Shown: piece by piece, positions 19,972 to 27,815 of the stretch
Numbering within the stretch: the stretch's first letter is position 1
Layout of the letters: each line of letters opens with the position of its first letter
Origin: CAZQGE01 sp964592815
GTDB taxonomy: Bacteria > Bacillota > Clostridia > Christensenellales > CAG-917
NCBI GenBank assembly: GCA_964592815.1
Contig: CAZQGE010000002.1
Span: 1 to 60,484 of the forward strand
Direction: 5' to 3'
DNA: 60,484 nt
Made by a program: the position numbers and the translations under genes
Notes under the pieces: model-generated
What the model was told of the DNA's origin: nothing
Seen by the model: only the letters and a program-made list of their open reading frames with translations
The model's database searches: none

Positions 19972-21033
19972 ATGAAATCAAATGACGCTTCGGTAGTAAA
20001 GTGCGACGCTTGTGGTGCGGATATGGTTTTTCAACCTGAAAAGCACCAATTAGTTTGCCCTTATTGCAATTCAGTTAAAAACATCGAAAAAACATTGCCA
20101 TCAAGACGTGATTTTATGTCAGAACGAAATATTGGCGACGTTGATGCCTCTGTGTCTGTTTATCATTGCCCGAACTGTGGCGGTGACATAGAACTTGACA
20201 ACTTTGCAACTGCTGACGCTTGTCCGTTTTGCGGTGCGACCAATATACAAAGGTTGGAAGATATGAAAGGGTTGAAACCCGACAGTATCTTGCCGTTTGA
20301 GTTATCTCAGGAAATGACGTTGAAAGCGGGAAAGAAGTGGTTGAAACGCAGAATTTTTGCGCCGTACCGCTTGAAAAAAGATTTTGTTGCTGACAAGTTC
20401 AAAGGCATTTACATACCAAGTTTTGCGTTTGACTCAAACACAAACTCAGTTTATGAGGGGCGTTTGGGCGAAAGACGTACACGAACAGTTGGAAGCGGTG
20501 ACAAAAAACGTGTTGAAACCTATATAGAGTGGTATAATGTCAACGGCTCAATGGCACAAGTGTTTGACGACGTTATTATTGAAGCTAGCACGCATATTGA
20601 ACAGAAGGAATTGAACAAACTTTTACCATACGACATTTCAAACGTTGAAAGCTATAAAAAGGAATACCTGGCAGGGTTTTGCGCAGAAAGATATAACGCG
20701 CCGTTGGATGAGTCCTATGAAATTGCAAAAGGACAAATGAACGACACCATAAGAAAGTTGATTCTGGAAAAATATAACGCTGACGTGGTAGAGTATCTTA
20801 ACGTGCGCACAGATTTTAGCAACATTAAATTTAATTACGTTATGTTGCCTCTTTGGGTGTGCGTATATAAATATAAAGAAAAATTGTATCGTTTTGTGAC
20901 AAACGGAAAAACTGGTAGATGCACAGGTACAACGCCTATTTCTCCTTTGAGGGTGACGCTTGCCGTCATTTTGGGACTTGGAATCGTTGCTCTGCTTGTG
21001 TGGCTGTTTGGTTTCAGCAATTTGATAAATTAG
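19972..21033 (+). CDS. Zinc-ribbon membrane protein, YdjG-like
   Basis: 353 residues. Two N-terminal zinc ribbons use Cys11/Cys14 with Cys29/Cys32 and Cys66/Cys69 with Cys84/Cys87. A soluble middle region of about 200 residues follows, then a single membrane segment near residues 322-346, so the protein should be tail-anchored with its ribbons in the cytoplasm. This architecture resembles B. subtilis YdjG (TFIIB-type zinc-ribbon protein), partner of YdjI/YdjH in recruiting PspA. It is transcribed with the SPFH gene immediately upstream. An AGAGAG-type ribosome site precedes the ATG. It has no recognisable enzymatic motif. The pairing is firm; the exact role here is inferred. Confidence 0.8.
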   Translation: MKSNDASVVKCDACGADMVFQPEKHQLVCPYCNSVKNIEKTLPSRRDFMSERNIGDVDASVSVYHCPNCGGDIELDNFATADACPFCGATNIQRLEDMKGLKPDSILPFELSQEMTLKAGKKWLKRRIFAPYRLKKDFVADKFKGIYIPSFAFDSNTNSVYEGRLGERRTRTVGSGDKKRVETYIEWYNVNGSMAQVFDDVIIEASTHIEQKELNKLLPYDISNVESYKKEYLAGFCAERYNAPLDESYEIAKGQMNDTIRKLILEKYNADVVEYLNVRTDFSNIKFNYVMLPLWVCVYKYKEKLYRFVTNGKTGRCTGTTPISPLRVTLAVILGLGIVALLVWLFGFSNLIN

Positions 21034-21045
21034 GAGGTAGTATTT

Positions 21046-21246
21046 ATGATAACAAGAGATATGTTGATAATCGATATTCTCAAACAAGGTGACGCCGACA
21101 AATTGGCGCAAGTTTTGCAAGATAGCGGTATGCATTGCTTACATTGCATTTTAGCTCACGGCGAAACTTTGGAAGAAGCGGCCGCCGTCCACAACATTGA
21201 CTGTGACGATTTGTTGAAAAAACTTAACGCCGTAATAGAAGGTTGA
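21046..21246 (+). CDS. DUF1858 redox-disulfide domain protein
   Basis: 66 residues. The N-terminus (ITRDMLIIDIL) and the CLHC motif at Cys31/Cys34 match DUF1858, also named the hybrid-cluster-protein-associated redox disulfide domain. Family members are small single-domain proteins thought to take part in thiol-disulfide or metal-cluster handling; their partners are poorly known. An AGGAGG site sits close before the ATG and the gene follows the YdjG-like gene by 12 bases. It is separated from the regulator behind it by a single base, so all three are probably one operon. No hybrid cluster protein gene is present in this window. Confidence 0.85.
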   Translation: MITRDMLIIDILKQGDADKLAQVLQDSGMHCLHCILAHGETLEEAAAVHNIDCDDLLKKLNAVIEG

Positions 21247-21247
21247 T

Positions 21248-21805
21248 ATGAACAATAATCTAAACGACATTGAAGCCATTTCAAAAAGGCTTTTTGAATT
21301 GCGTACTTTTTCAGATTATTCCGTCAGCCAAATGGCGGAAATGTTGGGAATTGAGCAAGTAGTTTATGAGTCTTATGAAAATGGCGAAAGTGAGATACCA
21401 ATCAATTTAATTTACAAATTTGCGTCCCTTTTGGATACTGAGCCGTCTTATATTTTAAGCGGAACTATGCCGTCTAAGGATGCTGTAAATGTCGTTTACG
21501 ACGGAAAAGGCGTATCTGTAAAAAGATATGAAGGTTATTCTTTCACGTCTTTGGCATCGGATTTCAAGAATAAGACAATGAGCCCAATGTTGGTTAACAT
21601 TGCCCCTACTGATAATCCTGAACTTGTTGTACACGGTGGACAAGAATTTAACTATGTTTTGGAAGGTGAACTTCGAGTTATCGTTGACAATAAGGATTAT
21701 TTTTTGAGGGCTGGCGACAGCATTTATTTTAATCCGAGTTTGCCACACGCTCAATTGGCTATGAACAACAAACCCGCAAAGTTTTTGACCATAATCAACG
21801 AATAG
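21248..21805 (+). CDS. XRE-family regulator with C-terminal cupin domain
   Basis: 185 residues. A helix-turn-helix of the XRE/Cro type covers about residues 8-63 and a cupin_2 domain covers about 110-183, with HGGQEF, GELRV and PSLPHA marking the two cupin motifs. Proteins of this build bind DNA as dimers and sense a small ligand through the cupin; in several bacteria they control polyamine, amino-acid or phosphonate genes. Here the gene is the last in the SPFH-YdjG-DUF1858 operon, one base after the DUF1858 stop, and is followed by a strong terminator. It may regulate this operon or act elsewhere; its ligand cannot be inferred. Confidence 0.9.
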   Translation: MNNNLNDIEAISKRLFELRTFSDYSVSQMAEMLGIEQVVYESYENGESEIPINLIYKFASLLDTEPSYILSGTMPSKDAVNVVYDGKGVSVKRYEGYSFTSLASDFKNKTMSPMLVNIAPTDNPELVVHGGQEFNYVLEGELRVIVDNKDYFLRAGDSIYFNPSLPHAQLAMNNKPAKFLTIINE

Positions 21806-21837
21806 CTGAAAATATTTTGGCTTATAAGAGCTTAATT

Positions 21838-21864
21838 AAGCGCGCTTATGCGCGCTTTTTGTTT
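21838..21864 (+). terminator. Intrinsic terminator after the XRE-cupin gene
   Basis: AAGCGCGC and GCGCGCTT form a perfect 8-bp GC-rich stem with loop TTAT, followed by TTTGTTTTG. It closes the operon begun at 18766. Confidence 0.9.
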
Positions 21865-21982
21865 TGCTTAAAATTTTTCGCTGAAATCACTTCTTGTTGT
21901 TAAAACTTTTTATGTCCAAAGAGCAGTTTCATTTCGCTATTACGGCATTTGCTTAGGAAATTCTATTAAGTGAAAATTATTG

Positions 21983-22043
21983 TTGCATAATTTTGTCCAC
22001 AATTTTGTCGCATAATTTTCTGAATTATTTTTTTACATAATTC
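21983..22043. repeat. Four imperfect tandem copies of a CATAATTTTGTC-like unit
   Basis: Variants of (G)CATAATTTTGTC recur near 21986, 21998 (as CACAATTTTGTC), 22010 and, beyond a spacer, 22034. The first three are nearly head to tail with a 12-13-base period. They lie in the gap between the XRE-cupin terminator and the 3' end of spmB, and the last copy overlaps the spmB stop region. Confidence 0.5.
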
Positions 22044-22539
22044 TGCAAAGAGCACAAGCTATAACCATTCCTAAGAACGTCGCAAATAAAGAAACAGGAA
22101 TTGCATAGCGCAGTTTTTTAGCTTTGCAACCAGAAAAGTACACCGCTGATATATAAAATATTGTTTCAGTTGCCCCAGATATTACTGCCGCACACCTAGC
22201 AGGATAACTGTCAACTCCATATTGTTTTATTATGTCTTCCAAAAGTGCGATAACTCCGTTGCCTGACAATGGTACAAGAAAAACTAATTCTGTAATTTCG
22301 GACGGAATGCCCAACCAAGATAATGGAATTGAAAACCAACCCGAAACAATTTTTGATAAGCCACTTGCCTTAAACAATTCAATGCAAACAAATATTGCCG
22401 CGATATATGGAAAAATTGTTTTTACCAAAGATAAACTTTCTTTTGCTCCGTCCAAAAAACAGTCGTAAACTTTGACTTTTTTGATAAGACAATAAACTAT
22501 TAGAATTATGAGAATTGCGGGCAAGATATAGACTGTCAT
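22033..22539 (-). CDS. spmB: Spore maturation protein B
   Basis: 168 residues, with four to five membrane segments and the nucleoside-recognition (Gate) fold. Diagnostic stretches are FLVPLSGNGVIALLEDI and a later GATETIFYI, typical of SpmB. In B. subtilis, SpmA and SpmB are made in the developing spore and are needed for full core dehydration and heat resistance. The reading frame starts inside the end of spmA (4-bp ATGA overlap), so the two are translationally coupled. Its presence argues that the host belongs to a spore-forming lineage, though these genes can persist where sporulation is reduced. Confidence 0.93.
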   Translation of the reverse strand: MTVYILPAILIILIVYCLIKKVKVYDCFLDGAKESLSLVKTIFPYIAAIFVCIELFKASGLSKIVSGWFSIPLSWLGIPSEITELVFLVPLSGNGVIALLEDIIKQYGVDSYPARCAAVISGATETIFYISAVYFSGCKAKKLRYAIPVSLFATFLGMVIACALCRIM

Positions 22540-23183
22540 TTACTTTTACCAATTATAGTTCGAGAATTATCATTTATTGTTTTGCTTTTTTTAGAATTAT
22601 ACTTTGTTTTAGTTTTTTGTTTTTCAATTAAGTTTTTACCACTAGAAAAAACTTTGCAGAGTATAACTCCTGCAAAAGTAGAAATAAATGTAGCTATTAA
22701 CGTAGGAAAAAATATCGAGGACGGATTTGCGCTTCCTGAGGTTGCGCGAAGCGCAATTACCGTTGCAGGCAAAATTTGAATTGACGTTGCGTTTATGACC
22801 AAAAGCAAAAGCATATTATCTGTGGCTTTTTCATCAATGCACATTGTATTCATTGCGTTTATTCCAGCAGGTGTGCTTGCTCCGCCCATTCCCAGCATAT
22901 TTGACGCTAAGTTTACGGAAATCCATTTGTACGCTTCATCGCTTTCGCCTTTGAACAACTTTCTTATAAGTGGTTTTAAGCCGTTGGAAAGTTTTATATC
23001 TAAACCGCTTGCTTGCATCATTTTCAGAACGGACAGCCAGACCGCATAGATTGCGGTTAGTTTCATAATAAGTAAAACTGCGTTTCTGACGCCCTCTATC
23101 ATTGTTGGAAATGCCAGCGACGGTGAAGTGATAATCAAAATGATAAGAGATATGAGCGATAAGGCGGTAAATGCAATATTCAT
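22536..23183 (-). CDS. spmA: Spore maturation protein A
   Basis: 215 residues with several membrane segments. The conserved SpmA stretch around residues 100-125 (ISVNLASNMLGMGGASTPAG) and the following NAMNTMC are present. It acts with SpmB in spore core dehydration. It precedes spmB with a 4-bp overlap. The C-terminal ~25 residues are a Lys/Thr/Ser-rich tail beyond the usual family end. No Shine-Dalgarno sequence precedes the ATG, and the start codon lies in the centre of an inverted repeat (23174-23192). The start chosen matches the normal family N-terminus, a membrane segment right after the first residue. Confidence 0.93.
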   Translation of the reverse strand: MNIAFTALSLISLIILIITSPSLAFPTMIEGVRNAVLLIMKLTAIYAVWLSVLKMMQASGLDIKLSNGLKPLIRKLFKGESDEAYKWISVNLASNMLGMGGASTPAGINAMNTMCIDEKATDNMLLLLVINATSIQILPATVIALRATSGSANPSSIFFPTLIATFISTFAGVILCKVFSSGKNLIEKQKTKTKYNSKKSKTINDNSRTIIGKSK

Positions 23184-23192
23184 AGAATATTG
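23174..23192 (-). promoter_or_regulatory. Inverted repeat centred on the spmA start codon
   Basis: Read on the minus strand, CAATATTC-TAT-GAATATTG is a perfect 8-bp inverted repeat whose centre contains the spmA ATG. No ribosome binding site precedes it. It could be an operator or a small hairpin presenting the start codon. Confidence 0.5.
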
Positions 23193-23228
23193 TACGATTG
23201 TAGTTAAAGAACTATGAGTGCGATTTTA

Positions 23229-23257
23229 TTTACAAAATGGAAGTTAGGTTGTATAAT
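23229..23257 (+). promoter_or_regulatory. Promoter of the metG-tatD-radical SAM operon
   Basis: TTTACA (23229) and TATAAT (23252) are separated by 17 bp. The expected start is near 23264, leaving a leader of about 35 bases that is too short for a T-box. An AAGGAGA ribosome site (23284) precedes the metG ATG. Confidence 0.8.
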
Positions 23258-23298
23258 AACTTAGATTATGTAAATCTTCCGAAAAGGAGAAGTCGGAT

Positions 23299-25242
23299 AT
23301 GGAAAAATATTATATTACAACAGCCATAGCTTATACGTCGGGCAAACCTCATATAGGAAATACTTATGAAATTGTTTTGACAGATTTGATTGCCCGTATG
23401 AAACGTAAACAAGGCTATGAAGTGTTTTTTCAAACAGGAACAGATGAACACGGTGAAAAGATTGAATTAAAAGCGCAGGACGCAGGTGTTTCTCCTAAAA
23501 AATTTGTTGATGACGTTTCAACTGAAATTAAATCTATTTGGGATTTGATGAATACGTCTTATGATAAGTTTATCAGAACAACTGACGCCGACCACGAAAA
23601 ACAAGTGCAAAAAATATTCAAAAAACTTTATGAACAAGGCGATATATATAAAGGCACTTACAAGGGTTGGTATTGCACTCCGTGCGAGTCGTTTTGGACT
23701 GAAAGCCAACTCGTTGACGGCAAATGCCCCGACTGTGGACGTGACGTTAAGTTGGCTGAGGAAGAAGCATATTTCTTCCGTATGAGCAAGTATGCTGACC
23801 GCTTGATGCAATATTACGACGAAAACCCCAACTTTATTGTTCCGCAATCACGCAAAAATGAAATGGTAAACAATTTCTTAAAGCCAGGTCTTCAAGACTT
23901 GTGTGTATCAAGAACTTCTTTCAAGTGGGGTATCCCTGTTGATTTTGACGATAGACACGTTGTTTACGTTTGGCTTGACGCATTGACCAACTATATTACG
24001 GGTGTAGGCTACGACGCAGAAGGAAATTCAACAGAACAATACAAAAAACTTTGGCCTGCTGATTTGCACGTAATAGGCAAGGATATTGTACGTTTTCACA
24101 GTATTTACTGGCCAATATTCCTTATGGCGTTGGGCGAACCGTTGCCAAAACAAATTTTTGGGCATCCTTGGCTTTTGCAAGACGGTGGAAAAATGTCAAA
24201 ATCAAAAGGCAACGTAATTTATGCTGACGATTTGGTTAAATTTTACGGTGTGGACGCAGTTAGATATTTCTTGCTTTCTCAAATGCCTTACGACAATGAC
24301 GGCGTAATAAACTGGGATTTGGTTACTGAAACAATAAACGGCGAACTTGCAAACGTATATGGTAACCTTGCAAACAGAACCGTTGCGATGATAAATAAAT
24401 ATTTTGGTGGAGTGTTGGAAAACACAAGTGTAAACGAACCCGTTGATGACGACTTAAAAGCTGTTGTTTGTGCCACAAAAAAGAAAGTTGTTGAGAAAAT
24501 GGACAGCTTTAAGGTTGCTGACGCTTTAAGCGAAATTTTTACCTTATTCAGACGCGCCAACAAATATATTGATGAAACAATGCCCTGGGTTCTTGCAAAA
24601 GATGAAAGCAAACAAGACAGACTTAAAACGGTGCTTTATAATTTGGCTGAAAGCATAGTAATTGGTTCAAGCATATTGCAACCGTTTATGCCGACAGCAA
24701 CAGATAAAATTATTGCTCAATTTGGTGTTGAACCAAGAGCCTATGAAAACTGGGACAAATTCGGGCTTATTGCAAACGGCACAAAAGTAGTTGAAACAGC
24801 AGAAATCGTTTTTGCGCGTTTGGACGCAAAAGCCATAAATGAAGAAGTTCAAAAATTGTATGAAGCAAGAAAACCAAAAGACGTCAAAACTGAAAAAGTA
24901 GAAAATGTGGTTGAAATTTCTGAAATTGGAATTGAAGATTTTGCCAAAGTACAGTTGAAAGTTGGACAAATTGTTACAGCTGAAAGAGTTGAAAAAGCAG
25001 ACAAATTATTGAAATTTTCTGTTCAAATTGGTGAAGAAACCCGCACAATAGTGAGTGGAATTGCCAAATATTACACTCCAGAAGAAATGGTTGGAAAGCA
25101 AGTTGTGGTAGTTTCAAACTTGAAGCCTGCAAAATTACGTGGAATTGAAAGCCAAGGTATGTTGCTTTGCGCAGTAGATGGCGACAATATTGTTTTGGTT
25201 TCTCCTGAAAAGAAAGTAAATTGCGGAGCGCAAGTTCGATAA
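23299..25242 (+). CDS. metG: Methionyl-tRNA synthetase with C-terminal tRNA-binding domain
   Basis: 647 residues; charges tRNA-Met with methionine. The class I signatures are HIGN (residues 18-21) and KMSKS (near 298). A zinc knuckle uses Cys126, Cys129, Cys143 and Cys146. The anticodon-binding helical region follows, and an EMAP/Trbp111-like tRNA-binding domain occupies about residues 540-647 (motifs KVGQIVTAERVEKADKLL and LKPAKLRGIESQGM). Length and domain order match B. subtilis MetS. It starts an operon with tatD, whose ATG overlaps its stop codon (TAATG), and a radical SAM gene. The link between metG and tatD is common in Bacillota. Confidence 0.97.
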   Translation: MEKYYITTAIAYTSGKPHIGNTYEIVLTDLIARMKRKQGYEVFFQTGTDEHGEKIELKAQDAGVSPKKFVDDVSTEIKSIWDLMNTSYDKFIRTTDADHEKQVQKIFKKLYEQGDIYKGTYKGWYCTPCESFWTESQLVDGKCPDCGRDVKLAEEEAYFFRMSKYADRLMQYYDENPNFIVPQSRKNEMVNNFLKPGLQDLCVSRTSFKWGIPVDFDDRHVVYVWLDALTNYITGVGYDAEGNSTEQYKKLWPADLHVIGKDIVRFHSIYWPIFLMALGEPLPKQIFGHPWLLQDGGKMSKSKGNVIYADDLVKFYGVDAVRYFLLSQMPYDNDGVINWDLVTETINGELANVYGNLANRTVAMINKYFGGVLENTSVNEPVDDDLKAVVCATKKKVVEKMDSFKVADALSEIFTLFRRANKYIDETMPWVLAKDESKQDRLKTVLYNLAESIVIGSSILQPFMPTATDKIIAQFGVEPRAYENWDKFGLIANGTKVVETAEIVFARLDAKAINEEVQKLYEARKPKDVKTEKVENVVEISEIGIEDFAKVQLKVGQIVTAERVEKADKLLKFSVQIGEETRTIVSGIAKYYTPEEMVGKQVVVVSNLKPAKLRGIESQGMLLCAVDGDNIVLVSPEKKVNCGAQVR

Positions 25243-26021
25243 TGCCTATTATTGACACACATACGCATTTGAACGATGAAAGGTTGAAGCCTATTGCCGA
25301 ACAAATTGTTTCAGATTTTGGAACTGACAATATTGCAGCGGTTGTAAATGTCGGATATGATTTTCAGTCTTCACTTTCTGCATATGAACAATCACAAAAA
25401 TACGATAGCGTATATTCTGCGGTTGGAATTCACCCGCACGACAGCAAAACTGCGGACGTCAAAATGTACGGTGAATTTGAAAAACTTGCAAAAAACCAAA
25501 AAGTTGTTGCAATAGGAGAAATAGGGCTTGATTATTTTTATGATTTGAGCGATAGACAAACGCAAAAGCGTGTGTTTAGGGAACAACTTGAACTTGCTGA
25601 CGCATTAAAATTGCCTGTTATTTTGCACGTGAGAGATGCCTATGAAGACGCAAGACGAATTCTCTTTGACGCAAAACGGTTTTTGAACAACGGAGTACAA
25701 CTCCATTGTTATTCGGGTTCAAGCGAGTTTGTAAAAATATTCGACCAACTTGATTGTTTTTACTCTTTTGGTGGAGCAATAACGTTCAAAAATGCAAAAC
25801 ATAATATAGAAGCTCTAAATAGCGTTCCCAAAGATAGGTTGCTTTTGGAAACTGACTGTCCGTATATGACACCCGTTCCTTTTAGGGGGCAAACAAACTA
25901 CCCAAAATTTATCAATCTTGTTGCGGATAAAATGCGTCTTGAATTAGGACTTGAAAAGGAAGAACTTGAATCAATTACGTCTTACAATGCAAAGACATTG
26001 TTTAAGAAAATAAATATTTAA
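25242..26021 (+). CDS. tatD: TatD-family metal-dependent DNase/hydrolase
   Basis: 259 residues if translation begins at the ATG that overlaps the metG stop (TAATG). An upstream in-frame ATG at 25221 would add seven residues lying within metG and is not preferred. TIM-barrel metal ligands are all present: DTHTHL near residue 5, GEIGLDY near 88, HVRDAY near 127, HCYSGS near 152 and ETDCPY near 204. TatD enzymes are divalent-metal 3'-5' exonucleases or related hydrolases acting in DNA or RNA quality control. It lies between metG and a TatD-linked radical SAM gene, with translational coupling to metG. An 8-bp hairpin follows the stop. Confidence 0.96.
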   Translation: MPIIDTHTHLNDERLKPIAEQIVSDFGTDNIAAVVNVGYDFQSSLSAYEQSQKYDSVYSAVGIHPHDSKTADVKMYGEFEKLAKNQKVVAIGEIGLDYFYDLSDRQTQKRVFREQLELADALKLPVILHVRDAYEDARRILFDAKRFLNNGVQLHCYSGSSEFVKIFDQLDCFYSFGGAITFKNAKHNIEALNSVPKDRLLLETDCPYMTPVPFRGQTNYPKFINLVADKMRLELGLEKEELESITSYNAKTLFKKINI

Positions 26022-26026
26022 TAAAT

Positions 26027-26045
26027 AGCGATAAACATTATCGCT
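26027..26045 (+). other. Intercistronic hairpin between tatD and the radical SAM gene
   Basis: AGCGATAA and TTATCGCT form a perfect 8-bp stem around an ACA loop just after the tatD stop. No T-run follows, so it is more likely an RNA-processing or stability element than a terminator. Confidence 0.5.
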
Positions 26046-26061
26046 GACAAATAGGAAGAAA

Positions 26062-26676
26062 ATGAACACATACGTTTACGAATTTGACGGAAATTTATAT
26101 CTTAATCTCACAAACAGATGCCCAAACAACTGCGAGTTTTGTTTGCGCCAGTTTAAGGACGGCGTGGCGGGAAGCGAGTTATGGCTTAAACGCGAACCAA
26201 CTTTGGACGACATTATTGAGGACATAAGTTTGTTCGATTTGAACAAATATTCGGAAGTGGTATTTTGTGGTTTTGGCGAACCAATGTGCAACTTATCTAT
26301 GATTTCACAAATTGGACCATACCTCAAAAACAAAGGCAAAAAACTTCGTATCAACACCAACGGTTTAGGAAATTTGATAAATAAAATGGATAATGTGCCA
26401 AAACTAATTAAAAGTTATATCGATTTTATTTCTATATCCCTTAATGCGTCAACGCCTGAGATGTATCAGGAAATTTGCAGAAGTCAATATGGCGAACAAG
26501 CGTTTTTTGAAATGTTGAAATTTGCAAAACAATGTGTTGATGAAGGAATAAATACAACGATGAGCGTTGTTGACTTTGTTGGTGAAGAAGAAATTGAGGC
26601 GTGTCGCAAAATTGTGGAGCAGACGGGGGCGCATTTTAGAGTGCGTAAAACTATTCACGCAGACGACAATTATTAA
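26062..26676 (+). CDS. TatD-associated radical SAM protein
   Basis: 204 residues. The CxxxCxxC iron-sulfur motif is at Cys20, Cys24 and Cys27. It is followed by GFGEPM (the SAM-contacting GGE-type motif, near residue 71) and INTNG (near 97). This matches the small radical SAM family that is consistently found next to tatD (TatD-linked rSAM). Its reaction is not known. An AGGAAG ribosome site precedes the ATG, and a perfect terminator follows. In B. subtilis the corresponding place between tatD and ksgA holds yabE and rnmV (ribonuclease M5); here rnmV is absent and this gene stands there. Confidence 0.88.
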   Translation: MNTYVYEFDGNLYLNLTNRCPNNCEFCLRQFKDGVAGSELWLKREPTLDDIIEDISLFDLNKYSEVVFCGFGEPMCNLSMISQIGPYLKNKGKKLRINTNGLGNLINKMDNVPKLIKSYIDFISISLNASTPEMYQEICRSQYGEQAFFEMLKFAKQCVDEGINTTMSVVDFVGEEEIEACRKIVEQTGAHFRVRKTIHADDNY

Positions 26677-26679
26677 AGC

Positions 26680-26711
26680 AATAAGGAGCAATTTGTTTAT
26701 TGCTCCTTATT
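26680..26711 (+). terminator. Terminator of the metG-tatD-radical SAM operon
   Basis: A perfect 13-bp stem (AATAAGGAGCAAT with ATTGCTCCTTATT) with loop TTGTTT lies four bases after the stop codon, followed by a T-rich stretch. Confidence 0.85.
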
Positions 26712-26755
26712 TATCTTTTGTACTTTGGATATTTGTTGTTTTTATCTTCGGTACG

Positions 26756-26784
26756 TTGTTAATATCCGCAGTATAGGCTAATAT
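26756..26784 (+). promoter_or_regulatory. Candidate rsmA promoter
   Basis: TTGTTA (26756) and TAATAT (26779) with a 17-bp gap, about 40 bases before the rsmA ATG. The boxes match the consensus moderately. A promoter here is expected because a strong terminator lies just upstream. Confidence 0.55.
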
Positions 26785-26822
26785 ATACACGGAAAAATAA
26801 AAAAATAAAAGGAAAAATTTGG

Positions 26823-27641
26823 ATGAACGTAAGTGATGTCTTAAAAGCTCAAGGATTTAAGTTTAACAAGGCTCTTGGTCAAAACTTTATTACGGACGGT
26901 AATTTGCTTAGTGCCATTGTCAGCGACGGCGGAATAACCAAAGACGACGTTGTGGTAGAAATTGGTACGGGCGCGGGTACGCTTACGCGAGCTATTGCTA
27001 ACTGCGCCAAAAAAGTTTTCTCATTTGAAGTTGACCAAAACTTAAAAGACATTCTGTCGTTGACATTGCAAGGGGTTGACAATGCAGAAGTAATTTTTAA
27101 GGACGTATTAAAGTTAAGCGACCAAGAATTTCTGCAAATTGTAAGCGAACCGTTTAAGGTTGTTGCAAACTTGCCTTATTATATTACAACGCCGTTGCTT
27201 ATGCGCTTTTTAGAAAGCGACTTAAATGTACAATCGTTGACTTTGACAGTTCAAAAAGAGGTTGCCGACAGATTTGTTGCAAAATCGAATACGGCAGACT
27301 ATTCGGCAGTTACGCTTGCTATCGATATGAGAGGTAGCGCAACAATGACAAGAAAAATATCAAAGCAAATGTTTTTCCCTGTGCCGAAAGTTGACAGCGC
27401 GGTTGTAAGAGTTGACATTGACAGACACAAACTTGACGGCGAAAATTTTAATCTTATACACAAACTTGTGCGCTCGGCATTTGGAATGAGAAGAAAAACT
27501 TTGGTAAATAATTTGAGTAATGCTTTTGGAATTTCAAAAGACGAACTTACAAAAAAACTTGAAATGGCGCAGTTGTCGCCGCTTATAAGAGGAGAGGCGT
27601 TGAGTCTTGATGATTTTATAAGGTTATCGCATCAATTTTAA
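26823..27641 (+). CDS. rsmA: 16S rRNA (A1518/A1519) dimethyltransferase
   Basis: 272 residues; transfers four methyl groups from SAM to two adjacent adenines near the 3' end of 16S rRNA, a late step of small-subunit assembly. The sequence shows KALGQNFITD near residue 18, the SAM-binding GTGAGTLT motif (about 48-55) and the catalytic NLPYYITTP (about 115-123), followed by the conserved FFPVPKVDSAVV and a C-terminal helical domain with RRKTLVNNL. Length matches KsgA of Bacillota. AAAGG lies ten bases before the ATG. It has its own promoter and terminator, so it is monocistronic. Confidence 0.96.
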   Translation: MNVSDVLKAQGFKFNKALGQNFITDGNLLSAIVSDGGITKDDVVVEIGTGAGTLTRAIANCAKKVFSFEVDQNLKDILSLTLQGVDNAEVIFKDVLKLSDQEFLQIVSEPFKVVANLPYYITTPLLMRFLESDLNVQSLTLTVQKEVADRFVAKSNTADYSAVTLAIDMRGSATMTRKISKQMFFPVPKVDSAVVRVDIDRHKLDGENFNLIHKLVRSAFGMRRKTLVNNLSNAFGISKDELTKKLEMAQLSPLIRGEALSLDDFIRLSHQF

Positions 27642-27690
27642 GAGTACACAACTAAAAAACTTTAGTAATTCTTTTACTAATTAAAAAAAC

Positions 27691-27714
27691 AAGGTCGATT
27701 TTTCGGCTTTTTTT
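27691..27714 (+). terminator. Terminator after rsmA
   Basis: AAGGTCGA pairs with TCGGCTTT (8 bp, two G-T pairs) around a TTTT loop, continuing into more T residues. A weaker 7-bp hairpin (TTAGTAA/TTACTAA) lies just upstream at 27662-27680. Confidence 0.75.
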
Positions 27715-27742
27715 ATGCGCTTGATTGCTAGCGTATTTTTTT

Positions 27743-27756
27743 GTCAAAATTTTGAC
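27743..27756. promoter_or_regulatory. Perfect 14-bp palindrome overlapping a -35 box
   Basis: GTCAAAATTTTGAC is a perfect palindrome that covers most of the -35 element TTGACG at 27752. Such a position is typical of a repressor operator. Confidence 0.6.
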
Positions 27757-27779
27757 GTAATCAAAAATAGGTATATTAT
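27752..27779 (+). promoter_or_regulatory. Promoter of the unknown gene at 27816
   Basis: TTGACG (27752) and TATTAT (27774) with a 16-bp gap, about 37 bases before the ATG. The -35 lies inside the 14-bp palindrome. Confidence 0.65.
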
Positions 27780-27815
27780 TTTTTTCTACTTCATATCGTT
27801 TAAGGCGAGGTTAAT

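Noticed and set aside
22232..22468. Plus-strand frame across spmB
   Set aside because: Antisense shadow of a clear spmB gene with no ribosome site.
23258..23298. Possible T-box or riboswitch before metG
   Set aside because: The leader from the strong promoter is only about 35 bases, too short for such an element.
26567..26776. Short plus-strand frame over the end of the radical SAM gene
   Set aside because: Most of it overlaps the real gene in another frame and it runs through the terminator hairpin; no ribosome site.
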